Positions 4,611 through 5,671 of a stretch of DNA of 5,671 bases are shown piece by piece. The DNA comes from Desulfocapsa sp. (GTDB taxonomy: Bacteria > Desulfobacterota > Desulfobulbia > Desulfobulbales > Desulfocapsaceae): assembly GCA_029934815.1 (NCBI GenBank), contig JAOZLM010000164.1, positions 1-5,671 on the forward strand. Reading direction: 5' to 3'. Numbering within the stretch: position 1 is the first letter of the stretch; each line of letters begins with the position of its first letter. The position numbers were made by a program, and so were the translations under genes. The notes below the pieces were generated by a model. The model was not told the origin of the DNA. It worked only from the letters and a program-made list of their open reading frames with translations, and searched no databases.

Positions 4611-5671
4611 ATGGATATTTATAGAACTTTTTTAGCAATTATTATCTCGTTTTTGATTCTTATCGGATATCAGTATTTTTTCGTGGGTTTTGGCCCGACG
4701 GAAGTTCCGGTGGTTGACAGTATTACCGAAGAACAGTCAGTTGCTCCGGCAGCTCCAGCGACAGCTCCAGCTGCAATTGTTGCTACGCCTGCTGCTGCAA
4801 GTGCACAGCCTGCAAGCCAGGCGATAATGGAACGTCCTGATAGAGATGCGCGTACTCTGTTAGTTGATACTGATTTTTACACAGCAACTCTCAGCGAAGA
4901 CGGTGGCTCTATAAGCAGTTTTGTGCTTAAAGATTACAAGGAAACAAACGAACCCGATTCGCCTGGAATGCAAATGGTTAAAGTGGATGGCAAGCAAGGG
5001 TATCCACTGGAATTTTCCTGGGGAAGTGTTGCTCCTGTTGCTACTTTTTATGCAGCTGACAGTGACGAGGTACGATTTCAGGGTAATGAAGCAAATCTCG
5101 TGATGACGGGACATGGAAACGGTCTTAAAATTGAGCGGAACTACAGCTTTTCCAAAGATTCCTATCTGATGAATCTTGTGGTTCGGGTGAAGAACGTATC
5201 TTCCGGTGTTTTGCAGGGTGCTGCAGCTCTGCACCAGACTGGGACACCGTTTCGTGAAGCAACTGCTGCCAATCGATTTCTCTTTATAGGTCCGGCCTAT
5301 TGTGCTGCTGATTCTCTGGAAGAGGTTGATTCTGATGATTTTGAAAATGGACCTCAGACTATTACAGAACAGATGGATTGGGCAGCCTACGAAGGCACTT
5401 ACTTTATGAATGCCATACTGCCTCATGCGGAAAGTATGCAATCTCTTACTATGGAGTCAGGCGGTGAGGATATCGTAAAGATGTCTGTCAACAGCACTCT
5501 TGATACTCTACAGCCGGGCGAAGAAAAAGTTTACAGCTACCAGCTCTATTTTGGTCCTAAGAAACTCGATATTTTAAAATCTGTTGGTTCCAATCTTGAG
5601 AAAGCTGTTAACTTCGGCTGGTTTGATGTTATTGCTCAGCCCACTTTGTTCCTGCTTAACTTTTTCTACGG
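4611..5671 (+). CDS. yidC: Membrane protein insertase YidC (Oxa1 family), 3' end outside the window
   Basis: YidC inserts and folds inner-membrane proteins, alone or with SecYEG. The window holds the first 353 codons with no stop; a Gram-negative YidC usually has about 540-560 residues. MDIYRTFLAIIISFLILIGYQYFF (1-24) contains the N-terminal membrane segment. A linker rich in Ala and Pro follows (about 42-72). The periplasmic P1 domain spans roughly 85-325, with DTDFYTATLSEDGGSI (86-101), RNYSFSKDSYLMNL (176-189), YEGTYFMNAI (260-269) and YFGPKKLDIL (313-322). GWFDVIAQPTLFLLNFFY (336-353) leads into the second membrane segment. The conserved insertase core with the hydrophilic-groove Arg lies beyond the end and cannot be checked. 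The ATG at 4611 has only a weak ribosome site (GGTAAG, 4602-4607), which is notable for an abundant protein. It follows yidD by 33 bases and should share the rpmH transcript. Confidence 0.96.
   Translation, partial: MDIYRTFLAIIISFLILIGYQYFFVGFGPTEVPVVDSITEEQSVAPAAPATAPAAIVATPAAASAQPASQAIMERPDRDARTLLVDTDFYTATLSEDGGSISSFVLKDYKETNEPDSPGMQMVKVDGKQGYPLEFSWGSVAPVATFYAADSDEVRFQGNEANLVMTGHGNGLKIERNYSFSKDSYLMNLVVRVKNVSSGVLQGAAALHQTGTPFREATAANRFLFIGPAYCAADSLEEVDSDDFENGPQTITEQMDWAAYEGTYFMNAILPHAESMQSLTMESGGEDIVKMSVNSTLDTLQPGEEKVYSYQLYFGPKKLDILKSVGSNLEKAVNFGWFDVIAQPTLFLLNFFY

Noticed and set aside
4600..4635. An 11-codon reading frame starting at ATG 4600 just before yidC
   Set aside because: It overlaps the yidC start in another frame, has no ribosome site and no support as a leader peptide.
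4860..5441. A 193-codon open frame on the minus strand opposite yidC
   Set aside because: It lies wholly antisense to a clear YidC reading frame, shows no recognisable motif or domain, and is explained as a shadow of the coding frame.

Overview
The window is a compact bacterial housekeeping segment made of two divergent operons. Codon and base composition look even throughout, and I see no insertion sequence, phage gene, CRISPR array, tRNA or rRNA. The right half follows the widely conserved order rpmH-rnpA-yidD-yidC. The long A/P-rich linker in YidC, the Gram-negative-type Lgt and MnmG sequences, and a distinctive SAM-methyltransferase suggest a Gram-negative anaerobe of the Desulfobacterota (deltaproteobacterial) type. 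That assignment is an inference from general resemblance, not a search.

Left, minus strand (3563 down to 14): a three-gene operon of an uncharacterised class I SAM-dependent methyltransferase, mnmG and lgt. The genes are translationally linked. The methyltransferase stop overlaps a GTG start for mnmG (GTGA, 2715-2718), and the mnmG stop overlaps the lgt start (ATGA, 832-835). MnmG makes the cmnm5/nm5 modification of wobble uridines in tRNA together with MnmE. Lgt adds diacylglycerol to prolipoproteins in the inner membrane.

Middle (3564-3787): a 224-base divergent intergenic region. It holds a good sigma70-type promoter facing right (TTGACA, 18-base spacer, TAATAT), which gives rpmH a 5' leader of about 150 bases. 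The leader contains an inverted repeat with a duplicated right arm, and a small hairpin that buries part of the rpmH Shine-Dalgarno sequence. This is the least explained part of the window.

Right, plus strand (3788 to the end): rpmH (ribosomal protein bL34), rnpA (RNase P protein, TTG start), yidD (membrane insertion factor, TTG start) and yidC (membrane insertase, cut by the window end before its catalytic membrane domain). The genes are 5, 11 and 33 bases apart, so one transcript probably covers all four. The cluster thus couples ribosome and tRNA maturation (bL34, RNase P, MnmG) to membrane protein and lipoprotein biogenesis (YidD, YidC, Lgt).

I found no convincing new biological system. 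The points most worth checking are the structured rpmH leader, the unassigned methyltransferase coupled to mnmG, and the run of non-ATG starts.
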